Shown here in pieces: positions 10,926 to 23,600 of a stretch of 64,000 nt of DNA (within the stretch, counting starts at the first letter, position 1; each line of letters begins with the position of its first letter). The notes under the pieces were generated by a model. The model ran no database searches. It saw only the letters and a list, made by a program, of their open reading frames with translations, and was not told the origin of the DNA. The stretch is from Iris pallida (Eukaryota > Streptophyta > Magnoliopsida > Asparagales > Iridaceae): NCBI GenBank assembly GCA_029216955.1, contig JANAVB010031417.1, positions 24,624,405-24,688,404 on the forward strand, in the 5' to 3' direction. The position numbers and the translations under genes are program-made.

Positions 10926-11824
10926 TGTAGGTCCTAAAAAATCAAGTTGCACACATCAACAAAGTTATGAAGATCAAGAAATACATCTTTCAAATGAACT
11001 GCGCAGACATCAGATTGCGCAGCATACAGATTGTGCACACTAGACTGCGCACACTTTCAAGCGCGCAGACTGACGTAGCAAATCATCGTCATTACCTGAC
11101 ACAATCAAATCTTCTGACAGCTGACAGCACGGAGAACGAGGCGATTGTTTGTTTAATCGTGTAGCACGGCGCTCGAGGACAGCTGGCAGTGCAATCTGCC
11201 AGCCTATCTGATGCGCAATCCATACTGGCGCAATCCATGCCTACGCAGTCCATTCCTGTACAATCCAAAGCCAGCGCAATTCAGGTTGCGCGCTCTATCA
11301 ATACAACTGACAATATATATGTGGCATTCATGCCATCAATTTCTCATTACGTGGCAACCGTCTATGCACGATCATGCGCATTTCAATCAAATGATGCCAT
11401 GTGTCCAAGACAGTTGGCCCATGATCAGACAACTGCCTGTGCGGTCCACTGTCGCACAATCCAATTCATGCGCAATCCATCATGCGCAGTCCAAAATAAC
11501 TAAAAGTTAGTTATTTCTAGAACTCTATAAATAGAGTTTCAAGTCTCCATTCAAGGAGATCAGAGATCACATATCAAAATTATCAGAGAGTCCAGGAGTT
11601 CTTGCCCAAGTGCTGCTGCATTCTTCCGAGGCTTTTGCCTTCAATTCTCCGAGGCTTTTGCCTTCAAGTCAACTTCAGAGGCTACCGTCTTCAAAGTTCA
11701 CATCGTCCAAGGGATAAAGTAATCGTCTTCTAGATTAGATTCCTACAGTTGTACTTTCCCAGAATTCTTGTAATCTTTACAAAGTTTGTATCAATAAAGT
11801 TTCATACTTTTGTTTTTGCAAACA
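10926..11824 (+). repeat. LTR 2 of the antisense-gene element
   Basis: It opens TGTAGGTCC right after the polypurine tract GAAGGGGG (10915-10922) and closes GCAAACA at 11824. TATA box CTATAAATAG is at 11524-11533 and AATAAA at 11793-11798. U3 has the same TGCGCA/GCGCAAT motifs as LTR 1. The right-hand target site would be ATGAC (11825-11829); its partner lies outside the window. Confidence 0.75.
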
Positions 11825-13494
11825 ATGACGGTAGGAATGCTTCGAAGAATTTAAAGAGTCGATGGATGTTACTCGGAAGAAAACGGAAGTGATTGATTAC
11901 TTCGCGGATCACCACTATGTTGACATTCTTGTCTTGAGCGAGCGCAACACCAGCCTCGCACATGCATCACGTCAAATTAGAATGATCATTCTGCGTGAGC
12001 GCTGGTATGATGATTCATCCAGCGGGGATGATCGAACTTACGAGGCGTGGCAAATTTGATATGGACTTGTGGTTTGATGTGAAGGCGAAATTGAGGATTG
12101 TGCGATATTGTCAATGGTAGTGCCTAAGTGACTCGAGTAGTAACGGCGCATCAGTTGTGCGGGAGTAGACAAATTATGGATTGGTATGTCGGATTGGGTA
12201 AAAGTCGAATAGGAAATATCGGGAATTGATTTGGCTCCGCAATAGGATATAGCATGGTTCGTTGTAACTGTCCCTCGTTGATGATCTTCAATTATCGAGC
12301 GTAGTTTTGGGGCAGATAACCCTAGAAGACTTGACCGCCAAATCAAGTGAATGTTGAAGTCCTATAGGATGACCCTAAAGGAGTCGCGTAAGAAGGATAA
12401 GGAATGAGGTAGTGCATGTTGAGGATAAGTCTAAGCGAGTAACTATCGTGTCTTAAAAGTTAGCAAGTACTAGAATCGATATGGTCAAGAAAAGTTATGT
12501 TGGATCGAGTATATGTTGAGGAACGTGCTTAGCATAGCGATGCGATAAGGCGATTGCAAGGATTTTTGCAATGTGCGAGAGCATCGGATAGTAGAACAAC
12601 CTAAGAGTGTGTCGTAGATCGGTTGAGTAACGGTTAGGCTATGTGTATTGAGTGCGCGATCTATGTTACGAAACGAACTAGTCAGGATTGAATCGAAGTT
12701 TGAGTAAAGGATTTATACTCGATCGAGAATCGGGGATGAGCGTATCGTAAGAGACCTTGGGTCGGAAACATTATTGCCTTTGAGCATCGTAGACTCAAGT
12801 TGACCTTTTGTGTCGAAAGAGCGCGAGCATGATGTCTGGATAAGTTGCCTAGCGGGGATAACCCCAGACTCGATGTGCGGGTAGTTCGAGAACGTGGATC
12901 GTGTTGAAATAGTTGTGTGCGAGACTTAGTACGGATGGTAGGCAAAGAAAATGGAGATATGTGGACTTAGTCCATGTCATTAAGGCCAAGCGTTATGGAT
13001 GATTGGATGAAAGACTTTAGTTATGCGAGAGATAGAACACGATTGGGCGAATAGGCATTGCGAAGAATTGTTGCGATCGGATGCGCAACGACTTGCTGCA
13101 ATGCATGCGTTAGATGGCCGTCGAAAAACTTATGAGATCGAAGTTACGAGTTTGAATCAAGTTATGTGCAGAGATGTTTGGAAGAGGATCGCATGTTATG
13201 GGATGATGCATACGAGAAGTATTTTAAGAACAGGAGCTAAGATTTGACTGAGTCGAGTACGAAATGATGGGTGCTTGAGGATTTAAGTTGAGCATGTTAG
13301 TAAGTCCCGATATCCTATAACTAAGCTTAGCTGAAATGCATATATTGGTGGAACGCCTAAAATATGTGTATGATCCAGACTAAGTTGTATGATTCAACGG
13401 TAGTAGCACGAGATCGTGAAGCGATCTATGCGAGGCACTTGGATTAATTGTTGGTTTCGGTTCGAAGACGAACCTGATTTTGAGTGGTATATTA
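11825..13494 (+). other. Decayed gypsy-type LTR and internal sequence
   Basis: No gene can be supported. At about 11905-12050 the sequence resembles the end of the LTR that closes at 15600: a GAGCGCAAC block, then GGGATGATCGAAC and GGCGTGGCA. At 13458-13494 the sequence CGGTTCGAAGACGAAC followed by an LTR start matches the gypsy pre-LTR block seen at 18950-18985. This suggests a much decayed internal region between two related LTRs. The 1.4 kb between shows only stop-rich frames. Confidence 0.4.
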
Positions 13495-15600
13495 TGTAAT
13501 GCCCCGCTCTGCACGGTGCATTATGATGATTCGTTGACTCGAAGAGTTGCGTTGAGCCGATGAAGTATCAATGCGAATCGATACGAGAGTTACGTTAGCC
13601 AAAGGTAAGCTTTGAGTCGGTTGGAATCTATGAATCGAATCGATGCAAAGGATAAGTTCCGTTGAGCAAGTGCTAATGTTGGTTGATCTGGCGTGCAGGC
13701 TATGCCTTTATGCTGGATTACGAATCGTGGTATGGGCACGATAGGCCAAATCAACCGAGTAGTTCAAAGGAATGGCTAAGTCCGGAAGTTAGCTATGCGA
13801 TCGAGTTATGGAAGCGAGATACTTCAATCGGCGAGGCGGCAAGGCGTATCGGCTTAGGTGGGCGGGTTCTTGACTCTCTCTCCCTATTCCTTCACGTCTA
13901 ATAAGAGATATCATTGTATGTGTAATATGTTATCAAGTTAGAAAGCGCAGCTCGACGACGAAAGATCTAAGTATGTGTCGAACACTAAGATAGAACATTG
14001 AACAATCGAACAATTGAAGCGACGTGCATCAAGTGTACAAGTCGCGGTAGGACAATGATGGTAGAACATTGAAAGATGATATTGAGATGTGCATCACGTG
14101 CACGCCTCCGAGAACATTGAACACTAGGCATATAATATTGACTATGGCGTTAAGCGTGCCCTCGTGCACGGAAACTATAAAATGACTAAGTAAATACGGA
14201 AGTAGGCTATGCAAATAACATTATGAACGGGACGTGTGAATATAAGCACGAGAAGTCTAAGCCGTTGGGCGTCGTGCACCAATATGGATGTGTTGGGGCA
14301 TAACGCTGACGGAGCTTCCCATATGAATGGTGGATTATGTTTATGAGGCGCAAATATGTTTATGGCACGGGAAACCGTTTATGAAACAAGACTATATTTA
14401 TGGAACACGAGATGGATTGGAATGTATGACTTATATGCTATGGTGCGTATTGCATGGTCAATGGACTCGGATGGCCCGTGCACGGGTACGGCTTCCCTCG
14501 AACGGTTACGCCGGGGAGCCGGGACCGTTTGGCCTAGGAGGGAATTATGTGTGGTATTTATGGTCTACAATATTCGGACGGATTGCGACCGTCCAGTGCT
14601 GTGATAAGCTATGATATCCGTAAGTTTGGGATCCTTCGGATACTGGGCTAGCAATCCGTATCGAAGCAATTGTAGGCTTACACATAAGAGATGCCAAGTC
14701 CATTACGGTACGAAATACCGTGACCTTCATATAGATAGGGTCGGTGGGCTGAGATGAGAGCTGGGTGAAGGCGCAGGGCCTGCTACCCATTATGCATATA
14801 TTTACGTTTATGATTGGCCGGTTGCACGAACCGATTATGTTTGCTTATGTTAAGTTCTAACCACTGCAGGCTAAGGAAAATGGGACGGGATGAGCACGAA
14901 CACTATGTTTACGTTCATATTATGGCTAACTGTATCTGCTGCAGGAACACGGCATGGGACACATTTATGATAATGTGCTATGTTTAAGTATTGCTATGAA
15001 ACTGATCCTAAGGCTAAGTAGAAAGATCACAAATAATGATGCATGTTCCACTAAATGATTTAGTGTTTGGTTTGGGTGCGAGCGGATCTTGATCAGTGCG
15101 AAGCGAGGACGAAAGCACTAATCCCCACTAGTTTATGTGCAGGCTCAGGTTATGATCGGCTCGGGGCGGGGCTTGGCTTGGACGTGCCGAGGCATGGAGT
15201 CCTTGGCGTTCAAGAGGAGCTTCCGCATATACGTTCGGACTTGCGACATGGAGATGTTCGGCCGAAGACAACTTGGTGGCTATAAAGAGGCATGATGTAT
15301 GGAACAATGTAATCCTTTGTGAGCTAAGAGAGATCATGAGCGTTGTAGCCAATTGGCATTTTATGTTTGGCTATTCAGAGCCTTTGTAACCTTCAGTTCA
15401 TAATCAATAAAAGAGATTCTTATGTTATTCTTATTTTCTTTCGCTGCTTATGTTACGAATTTGAGATAATCCCTATGTGAATCGTTATCTTGCCTTGCAC
15501 GAGCGCAACTCCAGGCTCGTGCGGCATCACGCCCCAGCGAGGACGATGATTCGGGTAAAATCTAGCGAGGACGAACGATTTTCCGGATCGGGGCGTGACA
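13495..15600 (+). repeat. Gypsy-A 5' LTR
   Basis: It starts TGTAATGCCCCG and ends GGGGCGTGACA, the usual termini of large plant Ty3/gypsy LTRs. TATAAAG is at 15281-15287 and AATAAA at 15406-15411. It is clearly related to 18986-20658 (for example around 14480-14535 versus 19750-19805) but strongly diverged, so the two may come from different insertions. No host gene is seen in it. Confidence 0.6.
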
Positions 15601-16529
15601 ACCGCGAGCTGAATAAAGCCACCGTCCGGAACAAATACCCCCTGCCCCGCATAGATGATCTGTTTGATCAGCTTCAAGGAGCCACGGTATTCTCTAAAAT
15701 TGATCTGCGTTCGGGTTACCATCAACTCAAGATCAAGCCGAACGATGTGCCAAAGTCTGCCTTCCGCACTCGATACGGCCATTACGAGTTCCTGAGAATG
15801 CCATTCGGCCTAACGAACGCCCATGCTGCTTTCATGGATTTAATAAATCGGGTGTTCCGACCATTTCTCGACAAGTTCGTAGTAGTCTTTATCGACGATA
15901 TACTCGTCTACTCGAAGAATAGGCAGCAACACACCGAGCATCTGCGGACCGTGCTTCAGACCCTTCGAGAAAATCAACTATATGCGAAGCGAAGCAAATG
16001 TGAATTCTGGCTTAGCAGCGTCGCATTCCTCGGACACATCATTTCTGCTGAAGGCATCGCGGTCGACCGAAAGAAAGTTGAAGCCATCATTGATTGGAAG
16101 CGGCCAATATCCGTCAGCGAGATTCGAAGTTTCCTTGGCTTAGCGGGATACTATCGATGCTTCGTGAAAGACGTCGCGAAGATCACATCGCCTCTGACTC
16201 GCCTCACCCAGAAAGGAGTCGCATTCGAATGGTCAGACGATTGTGAAGCTTTATTCCAAGAATTAAAGCAACGGCTCATCTCGGCCTCGATACTCGCACT
16301 TCCAGAAGGGACTGAGGGTTTCCAGATATTCAGCAACGCGTCCGATCAGGGCTTGGGGTGTGTGCTGATGCAGCAAAACAAGGTGATATCTTTTGCTTCC
16401 CGACAGCTAAAGCCGTACGAGAAAAATTATCCTACGTACGACCTGGAGTTAGCGACGATTGTGTTTGCGTTGAAATTGTAGCGTCACTACCTCTATGGCG
16501 TGGCGTGCACGATCTACACCGATCACAAG
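15601..16529 (+). pseudogene. Gypsy-A pol: reverse transcriptase and start of RNase H
   Basis: The frame is open from the LTR end to a TAG at 16479-16481. It has [25 protein letters not shown]-type and [10 protein letters not shown] (catalytic Asp pair) motifs, then FLGLAGYYR and [10 protein letters not shown] of RNase H. It copies element RNA into DNA in the intact family. The LTR end is fused directly to the RT core: gag, protease and the first RT motifs are missing, as is a primer-binding site. The TAG stands where the family has tryptophan (before RHYLYG). The reading continues to CTIYTDHK, where a hAT-type element is inserted. Confidence 0.85.
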
Positions 16530-17239
16530 TAGGGCTGCAAATGAGCCAAGCCGTTCGCGAGCTGCTCGAAGCTCGGCTCGATAAAAGCTCGTTTGAGCTC
16601 GGTTCGTTTAATAAACAAGCTGAGCTCAAGCTTCATTTTCGAGCTCGTTTAATAAACAAGCCAAGCTCAAACTTAGAAGTACTCGGCTCGTTTGAGCTCG
16701 CGAGCTGGCTCGTTTATGAGCTCGCGAGCTGGCTCGTTTAGAAGCTCGTTTAGGAGCTTGTTTAGAAGCTCATTTGTTCTTTATTGAATTCTAATTATAT
16801 ATATATATGTGCATTATATATTTATATGTCCTTAATAATTGATATTAAGGAATTTTTTAACTAAAACTTTATAATTAAATTGTTAATATTACATGTACTT
16901 GAATTCAAACCTAACTAAATTAAAATCGAGCTCGTGAAGCTTGAAATCAAGCTTAATGAGTTTGAAATAAAGTTGAACGAGCTTGAAATCAAGCTTAACA
17001 AGCTTGATTTTGAGCTTATCAAGCTTGTTTATCAAGCTTGAATCAAGCTTTCTTATCAAGCCAAGCTCGAGCTCAAACCAAGCCAAGCTCAAGCTTAATA
17101 TAAACAAGCTCGAGCCAAGCTCAAGCTCTAAAATAAAAAATTTATCAAGCTCGAGCTCGAGCTTGAGCTCGATTAATTTTAGTCAAGCCAAGCTCAAGCT
17201 TACCAAAGCTTGGCTCGGCTCGGCTCGTTTGCAGCCCTA
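16530..17239 (+). mobile_element. hAT-type non-autonomous element (710 bp) inside gypsy-A pol
   Basis: The ends are inverted: TAGGGCTGCAAATGAGCC on the left and the reverse of TAGGGCTGCAAACGAGCC on the right. The 8-bp target duplication ATCACAAG is exact at 16522-16529 and 17240-17247, which fits the hAT superfamily. The interior is dominated by AAGCTCG/GAGCTCG/AAGCTTG permutations with an AT-rich centre (16780-16900) and has no transposase. It lies between DHK and SLKY of RNase H. Confidence 0.88.
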
Positions 17240-18930
17240 ATCACAAGAGCCTCAAGTATCTATTCACGTAGAGGGAACTGAACTTGCGGCAGAGGCGCTG
17301 GCTTGAACTGATCAAGGATTACAACTTGACTATCGACTATATGCCGGAAAAGGGAAATGTTGTGGCGGACGCTTTGAGTCGGAAGTACATTACCTCGTTA
17401 TCCATCGACCCCAGATTGCTACGCGACCTAGAAGAGATGGGCATCGAGCTCCGAGTCAGATTTCGGAATGTGCAGTTGGCAAAGTTGCAGTTAGAGCCGA
17501 GCTTGCTTGAAAAGATCAAGACCGCTCAGACGGACGATCCGTACTTGAAGAAAGTACGAGAGCTAATTTCGACAGGCAGGACGACCGACTTTACGGAAGA
17601 CGAAATCGACGTGCTTCGATTGAAGGGTAGGCTATGTGTTCCGGGCGATTCAGAACTCAGAAAGGAGATCCTGTCGGAAGCGTACTATACGAAATACACC
17701 TTGCATCCCGGTAGCACGAAGATGTACAAGGACCTCCGCACAAACTTCTGGTGGCACGGGATGAAAAGAGATGTGGCACTCTTCGTGTCGCAATGCATGG
17801 CCTGTCAGCAGGTGAAAGCTGAGCACCAGAGACCAGGCGGGGAGATGCAGAATCTGGCGATTCCGGAATGGAAGTGGCAGCACGTGTGCATGGATTTTAT
17901 TGTTGGTCTGTCGAAGACGCCACAGGGAAATGATGCCATCTGGGTTATCGTCGATCGATTAACCAAGTCAGCGTATTTTATTGCCATCAAAGTTACTTAG
18001 AGCGTTGATCGCCTGGCGCAGATATATCTTGATGAGATAGTACGGCTGCACGGAGTTCCAATATCCATCGTCTCTGATCGGGATTGACGGTTCATGTCGC
18101 GATTCTGGAGTAGCCTTCAGTCGACGCTGGGTACCAAGTTGCAGTTCAGCTCAGCTTATCATCCTCAGACCGACGGCCAAACGGAGCACGTCGATCAGAT
18201 TCTCAAAGACATGCTACGACTCTGCGCAATTGACTTCAAATCAAGCTGGAACAATCATCTACCTCTGGCCGAATTTGCGTACAACAATAGCTATCAATCC
18301 AGCATTCAAATGGCGCCGTATGAAGCCTTGTACGGGCGCAAGTGCCGATCACCCATTTGCTGGGACGAAGTCGGAGAGCGGCAGATTCTCGGCCCGGAAC
18401 TGGTGGAACAGACCGTGCAGAAAATTTGGCTCATTCGGGAAAAACTAAAGACTGCGCACAGTCGTCAGAAAAGCTATGCGGACGTTCATCGTCGACCTCT
18501 CGAGTTTTTAGAAGGCGATCACGTATTTCTCAAAATGTCGCCCATGTGGGGAGTTACTCGGTTCGACGCAAAGGGGAAGTTGAGTCCGAGATTCGTTGGG
18601 CCATTCGAAATACTTGAACGGGTCGCACCAGTGGCCTACAAAATTGCCCTACCACCGGCACTTGAAGGTGTACACAATGTCTTCCATGTCTCTCAACTGC
18701 GGAAGTACGTGCACGACCCGAGCCACGTAGTAGATTTTGGCCAGCTGGAGCTAAAGTCTGACTTATCCTACGTTGAAGAGCCAGTTCAAATCTTAGAATG
18801 CAAGGATAAGCTGCTGCACAATCGAGCGATCCCTCTCGTCCGCGTCCTCTGGAGAAACCATTCGGTCGAAGAGTCGACGTGGGAGCTTGAATCGAAAATG
18901 AAGGAGAAATTTCCTTCGTTATTCTCGTAG
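17240..18930 (+). pseudogene. Gypsy-A pol: RNase H end and integrase
   Basis: Continues the RT half after the hAT insertion. RNase H ends with [14 protein letters not shown]. Integrase follows: zinc-binding HHCC region (LHPGSTKMYKDL to [11 protein letters not shown]), core Asp in MDFIVGL, second Asp in SDRD, Glu in the DGQTEH segment, then the FHVSQLRKYV block and the C-terminal WRNHSVEESTWELE segment near 18850-18890. Stops at 17269-17271 (TAG), 17998-18000 (TAG) and 18085-18087 (TGA) disable it; no frameshift is seen within this part. The C-terminus resembles Tekay/Del-type chromoviruses, which is an inference. Confidence 0.85.
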
Positions 18931-18985
18931 AGGTAGGTTCTATCTTTAAGTTTCGAGGACGAAACTTTTTATTAGTTGGTTATGA

Positions 18986-20658
18986 TGTAGTGCCCCGTCC
19001 CTACATCGCGCCCCGTACTCTGTCCACGGGGTGCGCGAGAAAGGAACAATGTCGCTATCAATTCGGACGGGACCGATAGGTCGGGATCGACCGAGTCGAT
19101 CGAACGGGAACGGTTGAATTAAGATCCATTCCTCGTTATGGAATGTCTTCTTCGGAACCAAGTCCCATATTCAGCGGGTTGCGCCTCGAGGATTGGCTCT
19201 GCGGCTGAGTCGGGAGAGACCTCCCGTTGCTCTAGTTTTCATGCCGCACTTGATTTGCTTTGGCTTTGGTTTTCGTGAATGTGTTTTCGTGAATATTTTC
19301 GATGGGTTTTCGTGATACGTTTTCGAGCTTCGCATTCATATCGAATATCCTTGAATTATACAGTATTCTAATCAGTTGCTTATGCGATTGCAGGTGATCG
19401 CGTAGGCGACGTCAGCGCAGCCAACCGGTCGCTCGCTTGAAGCAAGGCAAAGGCGAGTGGCTGACCTCCTTCGTCCCGTTCCGTCTCTCTACTTCAAAAC
19501 TCAATATTTGAAGTAAAATAAATGCTTGTCATAATAGTGTAGAATCAATAAAATCGTGGCACGATACTTCACGAAATACTTGTTAACGAACTGCCGGTTT
19601 TGGAAATGGAAAACATGCTTCCCTACGCAATTATACTTGGTCTATGCCAAACCAAGGAATGAATCAATTAACGCTTATCGCAACGATACGGATAAATGAG
19701 TAAATCAACTAAGTTCCAAAGAAAACGGTCATTGGACAACTTGTCGACAAGGTGTAGTTTCCTCGAATGGTTACCTAGGCCAAGGGACCGATTCGGCCCG
19801 GGAGGAACGAGTTTATAGCAAGCGCCAGCCCTTCATCGGCGCGAGTTATGCGAGAACTTTCGCACAGGGCTCGCTACCCGACGCGAAAGGGTCGCCGTCT
19901 AACTCAGCTATATGTCCGCGATGGCTTGAAATTGCCAGTGGCCTTCACACCCTTTTCACTGCTTAACAAATGCACAGGGCACGGGATAATTTTGATAAGT
20001 TGCTCAATGTTATACAATTTCATATGCTTGCCTCAAAACATGTTAACATGCAAATCGAACAGGATGGTTAGAAAGATCATTGAAATAGCTAGCTAACATG
20101 TTTACGAAACTTCTTGAATCAAATGCAGAGCTTGGATTTTAATTAGCCATTCGCCAGTACATGTGTTTTGTGCTGATCCTCGCTCCTTGCAGGTCCCGCG
20201 AACTAGGAAGGACGTGCCAACTAGCTCGGCGACGTTCGTGACTTTTGAAGCTTCGGCCGTGCGTCGAAGACTCTCTCTCTGTGACTCCCCTTTTGAAGGC
20301 TCTCGACAGTCCAAGGAAGATGACTCAGCGTCCCTTCCATCCAGGTCAATGAAGTACTGGTGTATATTGAGGGATGTGTGCAATGTATGGAATGGCTATC
20401 TCATCGGCACTCTTTTGTAATCGAGTCATGTTGTTACCCGTGCGGCAATGAGTCTTGTATCGGAGTCTGTAAAAGATGTTCATTATCAATAAAGATCAAG
20501 TTTTCTTTACTTATTGTGTGTATCAATTTGTCTGCGTACTCTCTTAGATCTCGTGTCTCGGATTACCTTATGACTAGGCCTTGTGCGATCGCAAATTAGG
20601 CTCGTACGACATCACGCCCGGGGGACGACAATCGATTCGACGGAATCGGTGCGTGACA
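18986..20658 (+). repeat. Gypsy-A 3' LTR
   Basis: Preceded by TTTCGAGGACGAAAC (18950-18965), the typical block before the 3' LTR of this group. It starts TGTAGTGCCCCG and ends GGTGCGTGACA. AATAAA lies near 20489. It abuts coding sequence of a copia element directly at 20659 with no visible 5-bp target duplication. Confidence 0.65.
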
Positions 20659-20659
20659 C

Positions 20660-23600
20660 CTTGACAATCTAAAAGTCAAGGGTACTTCAATAAAGAAGAA
20701 GAAGAAGCCAAAGTCCCACTTGGCTTGCTTCAAGTGTGGCAAGAAGGGCCACTTTAAGAATGAGTGCAAAGCAAAAGCCAAGAAATCGGAGCAAGGAGAG
20801 CCTAGTAAGGTATCTATGATCACTGATGTTGTTGCTATGATTGCGCAGGTTGATACGGTAGGAACTGATGCTGACTGGTGGGTAGACACTGGAGCCACCT
20901 GTCATGTTTGCTCTAGTAAGGAGTGGTTCACCACCTACACCCCTACTTCTGATGTGGTTATGGTGGCGAATCAGTCACAAACTGAAGTGCTTGGGATCGA
21001 GACAGTGGTATTGAAGCTGACTTCTGGCAAGTCTCTGACGCTTCAAGGCGTGAAGCATGTACCTACTATCGCCAAGAATCTGATCTCAGGAGGCCTACTC
21101 TGCAAACCAGGCCTCAGGATGGACATCAATGCTGGCCAGATGGTGATGTCTATCAGGAAAACATATTTTGGAAAAGCTTTTTATACCGAAAGAATGTTCA
21201 AAATTTAGCTTGTAAATCAGTTCAATGTTGTTAATGCAATCATTCATTCTGCTTATACTTTTGAGTTGTGGCATAATAGGCTAGGACATGTTCATTCTAA
21301 ACGAATTAACAGAATGTCTAGTCTAGGGCTTATCTCCAAGTGTGGAGGTAAGGTAGAGAAATGTGAAGTTTGTGCTCAAACTAAGATCACAAGGAAACCC
21401 TTTCCTCGGGTTAATCGAAGTACAGATCTTCTGGAGTTAGTACACTCAGATATCTGTGACTTCAAACAGTTCTCTACAAAGGCTGGAATGAAGTATTTCA
21501 TAACCTTCATCGATGACTTCTCTAAGTATGCGTTCGTCTACTTGCTGAAGGCTAAAGACGAAGCATTTGAGAAGTTCAAGGAGTTCAGGGTCGTAGCTGA
21601 GCGGCAAACTGGATAACAACTCAAAAAAATAAGAAGTGATCGGGGTGGGGAGTATAGGTCGTATGAATTCGCATCATTCTACAAAGAACATGGAATTGTC
21701 AATGAGACTACGACTCCATACTCTCCTCAATCCAACGGAGTAGCTGAGAGGAAGAACAGGACATTGACATAAATGATAAACTCAATATTATTTACTGCAG
21801 GTCTTCCTAAGTGCTACTGGGGAGAAGCTGCACTGACGGCCACTTTTATTCTGAATAGGGTGCCTCATGCAACTTCTGACATTACTCCTCATGAACTCTG
21901 GTTCAAAGTCAGACCTAACTTGAATGTCATTCGAGTGTGGGGGTGTCTGGCATATGTCAAGCTTCCAGATCTGAAGATTCAGAAGCTTGGGACAAGGACT
22001 ACTAATACGATCTTCTTGGGATATGCGGAGAAGAGTGATGCTCGGAGATTTCTTAATATTGAGTCAAATCATATTATTGAATCTCGCGACGCAGAATATT
22101 TTAAAGATAAATTTGCAATGCACAAGAATATTGTTCTTGCGGATGTTCCGGAGAATAATGAGGGTGCACAGGTCTTCAATGAAGATATGGTCCAAGAAGA
22201 TGTTGTTGTTGAAACAACGGTTGAACCAGATCTCGCTGAGCCGTCAACGAAGCGAGTGAGGAGGCCGAAGGACTTCGAAAGTGACTTTGTCACCTATCAT
22301 GTGGAAGCAGATCCGCTTACCTATGATGAGGCGATAAAGACCAGAGACGCAGTTTTTTGGAGGGAGACGATTGACAATAAAATTGAATCCATCACCTCCA
22401 ATAACACTTGGGTGTTGGTTGATCTTCCTGAAGGAGCAAAATCCATCGGATGCAAATAGATCTTCAAGAAGAAGATGAAAGCAGACGGAACTATTGACAA
22501 GTTCAAGGCTAGGCTAGTAGCCAAGGGGTTTTCTCAGAAGCAGGGAATCGACTACTTTGACACGTATGCTCCAGTAGCTCGGATGACTACCATCAGAATA
22601 TTGATTGCTCTCGCAGCGATACATAAGATGGTGATACATCAGATGGATGTGAAAATGGCTTTCCTAAATGGCGAGCAGACCGAAGAGATTTATATGCAAC
22701 AACCAGAGGGATTTATCGTCATGGGTCTTGAAAACAAAGTCTGCAAGTTGGTAAAATCTTTGTACGATCTTAAACAGGCTCCCAAGATGTGGCATGAGAA
22801 ATTTGATAAGGTTATAAGGTCAAATTGCTACATGGTCAGCAAGACAGACAAGTGTGTTTACACGAAGTTCGCTGATGGAAGAGGTGTGATCGTTTGTCGG
22901 TATGTGGACGACATGCTTATCCTAGGTACGGATATGAGCTGTGTCACGGAGACAAAGAGGTTCATCTCGAGCAAGTTCAGTATGAAGGACTTGGGGGAAG
23001 CTGATGTGATCTTAGGGATCAAGATCATCCGGACAGACACTGGACTAGCACTGTCACAGTCTTATTATATTGAGAAGATGATCACTCGTTATGGGTATCA
23101 AGATCTTTCAGGGATCGATACGCCGTACAAGTGTGATCTGAAGCTGAAGCCTAATTTAGGAGAAAGCGTCAGGTAGCTGGAGTATGCAAGCGTAATCGAG
23201 AGTTTGATGTATGCTACTATTGCCACAAGGCCTGACATAGCTTTCGTCGTGGGAATGCTGAGTCGTTTCACGAGCAACCCTGGTGTTGAACACTGGAAGG
23301 CTGTGAAACGGGTTATGAGATATCTCAAGAAGACTCAGACATATGCATTGTACTACAGCGGAGATCTGCAGGTAGTGGAAGGCTTCAGTGATGCCAGCTG
23401 GTGCTCAGATTTGGAGAGTGAGAGGTCCACAGGTGGATATATTTTCACAATGGGTGGAGCTGCTATATCATGGAAGTCGAAGAAGCAGACAATGCTCTCG
23501 CGGTCATCCATGGTATCTGAGTTCTTTGTACTTGACACCGCAGCCGAGGAAGCAGAATGGCTTCGGGAGCTCATGTATGATCTTCCAGTGGTTGGGGCAC

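Larger units (their letters stand above)
4616..11824 (+). mobile_element. LTR-internal-LTR unit carrying an antisense gene
   Basis: Two LTRs of about 0.9 kb (4616-5547 and 10926-11824) flank an internal region of 5.4 kb. No gag, protease, reverse transcriptase or integrase is seen in the internal region on either strand; almost all of it is the antisense gene. The element would therefore be non-autonomous. A second internal region of the same kind (1-4615) lies to the left of the first LTR, so the whole reads internal-LTR-internal-LTR. Such tandem forms usually arise by unequal recombination between copies. The internal region near 5661-5920 is AT-rich and shows no gene. Confidence 0.7.
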
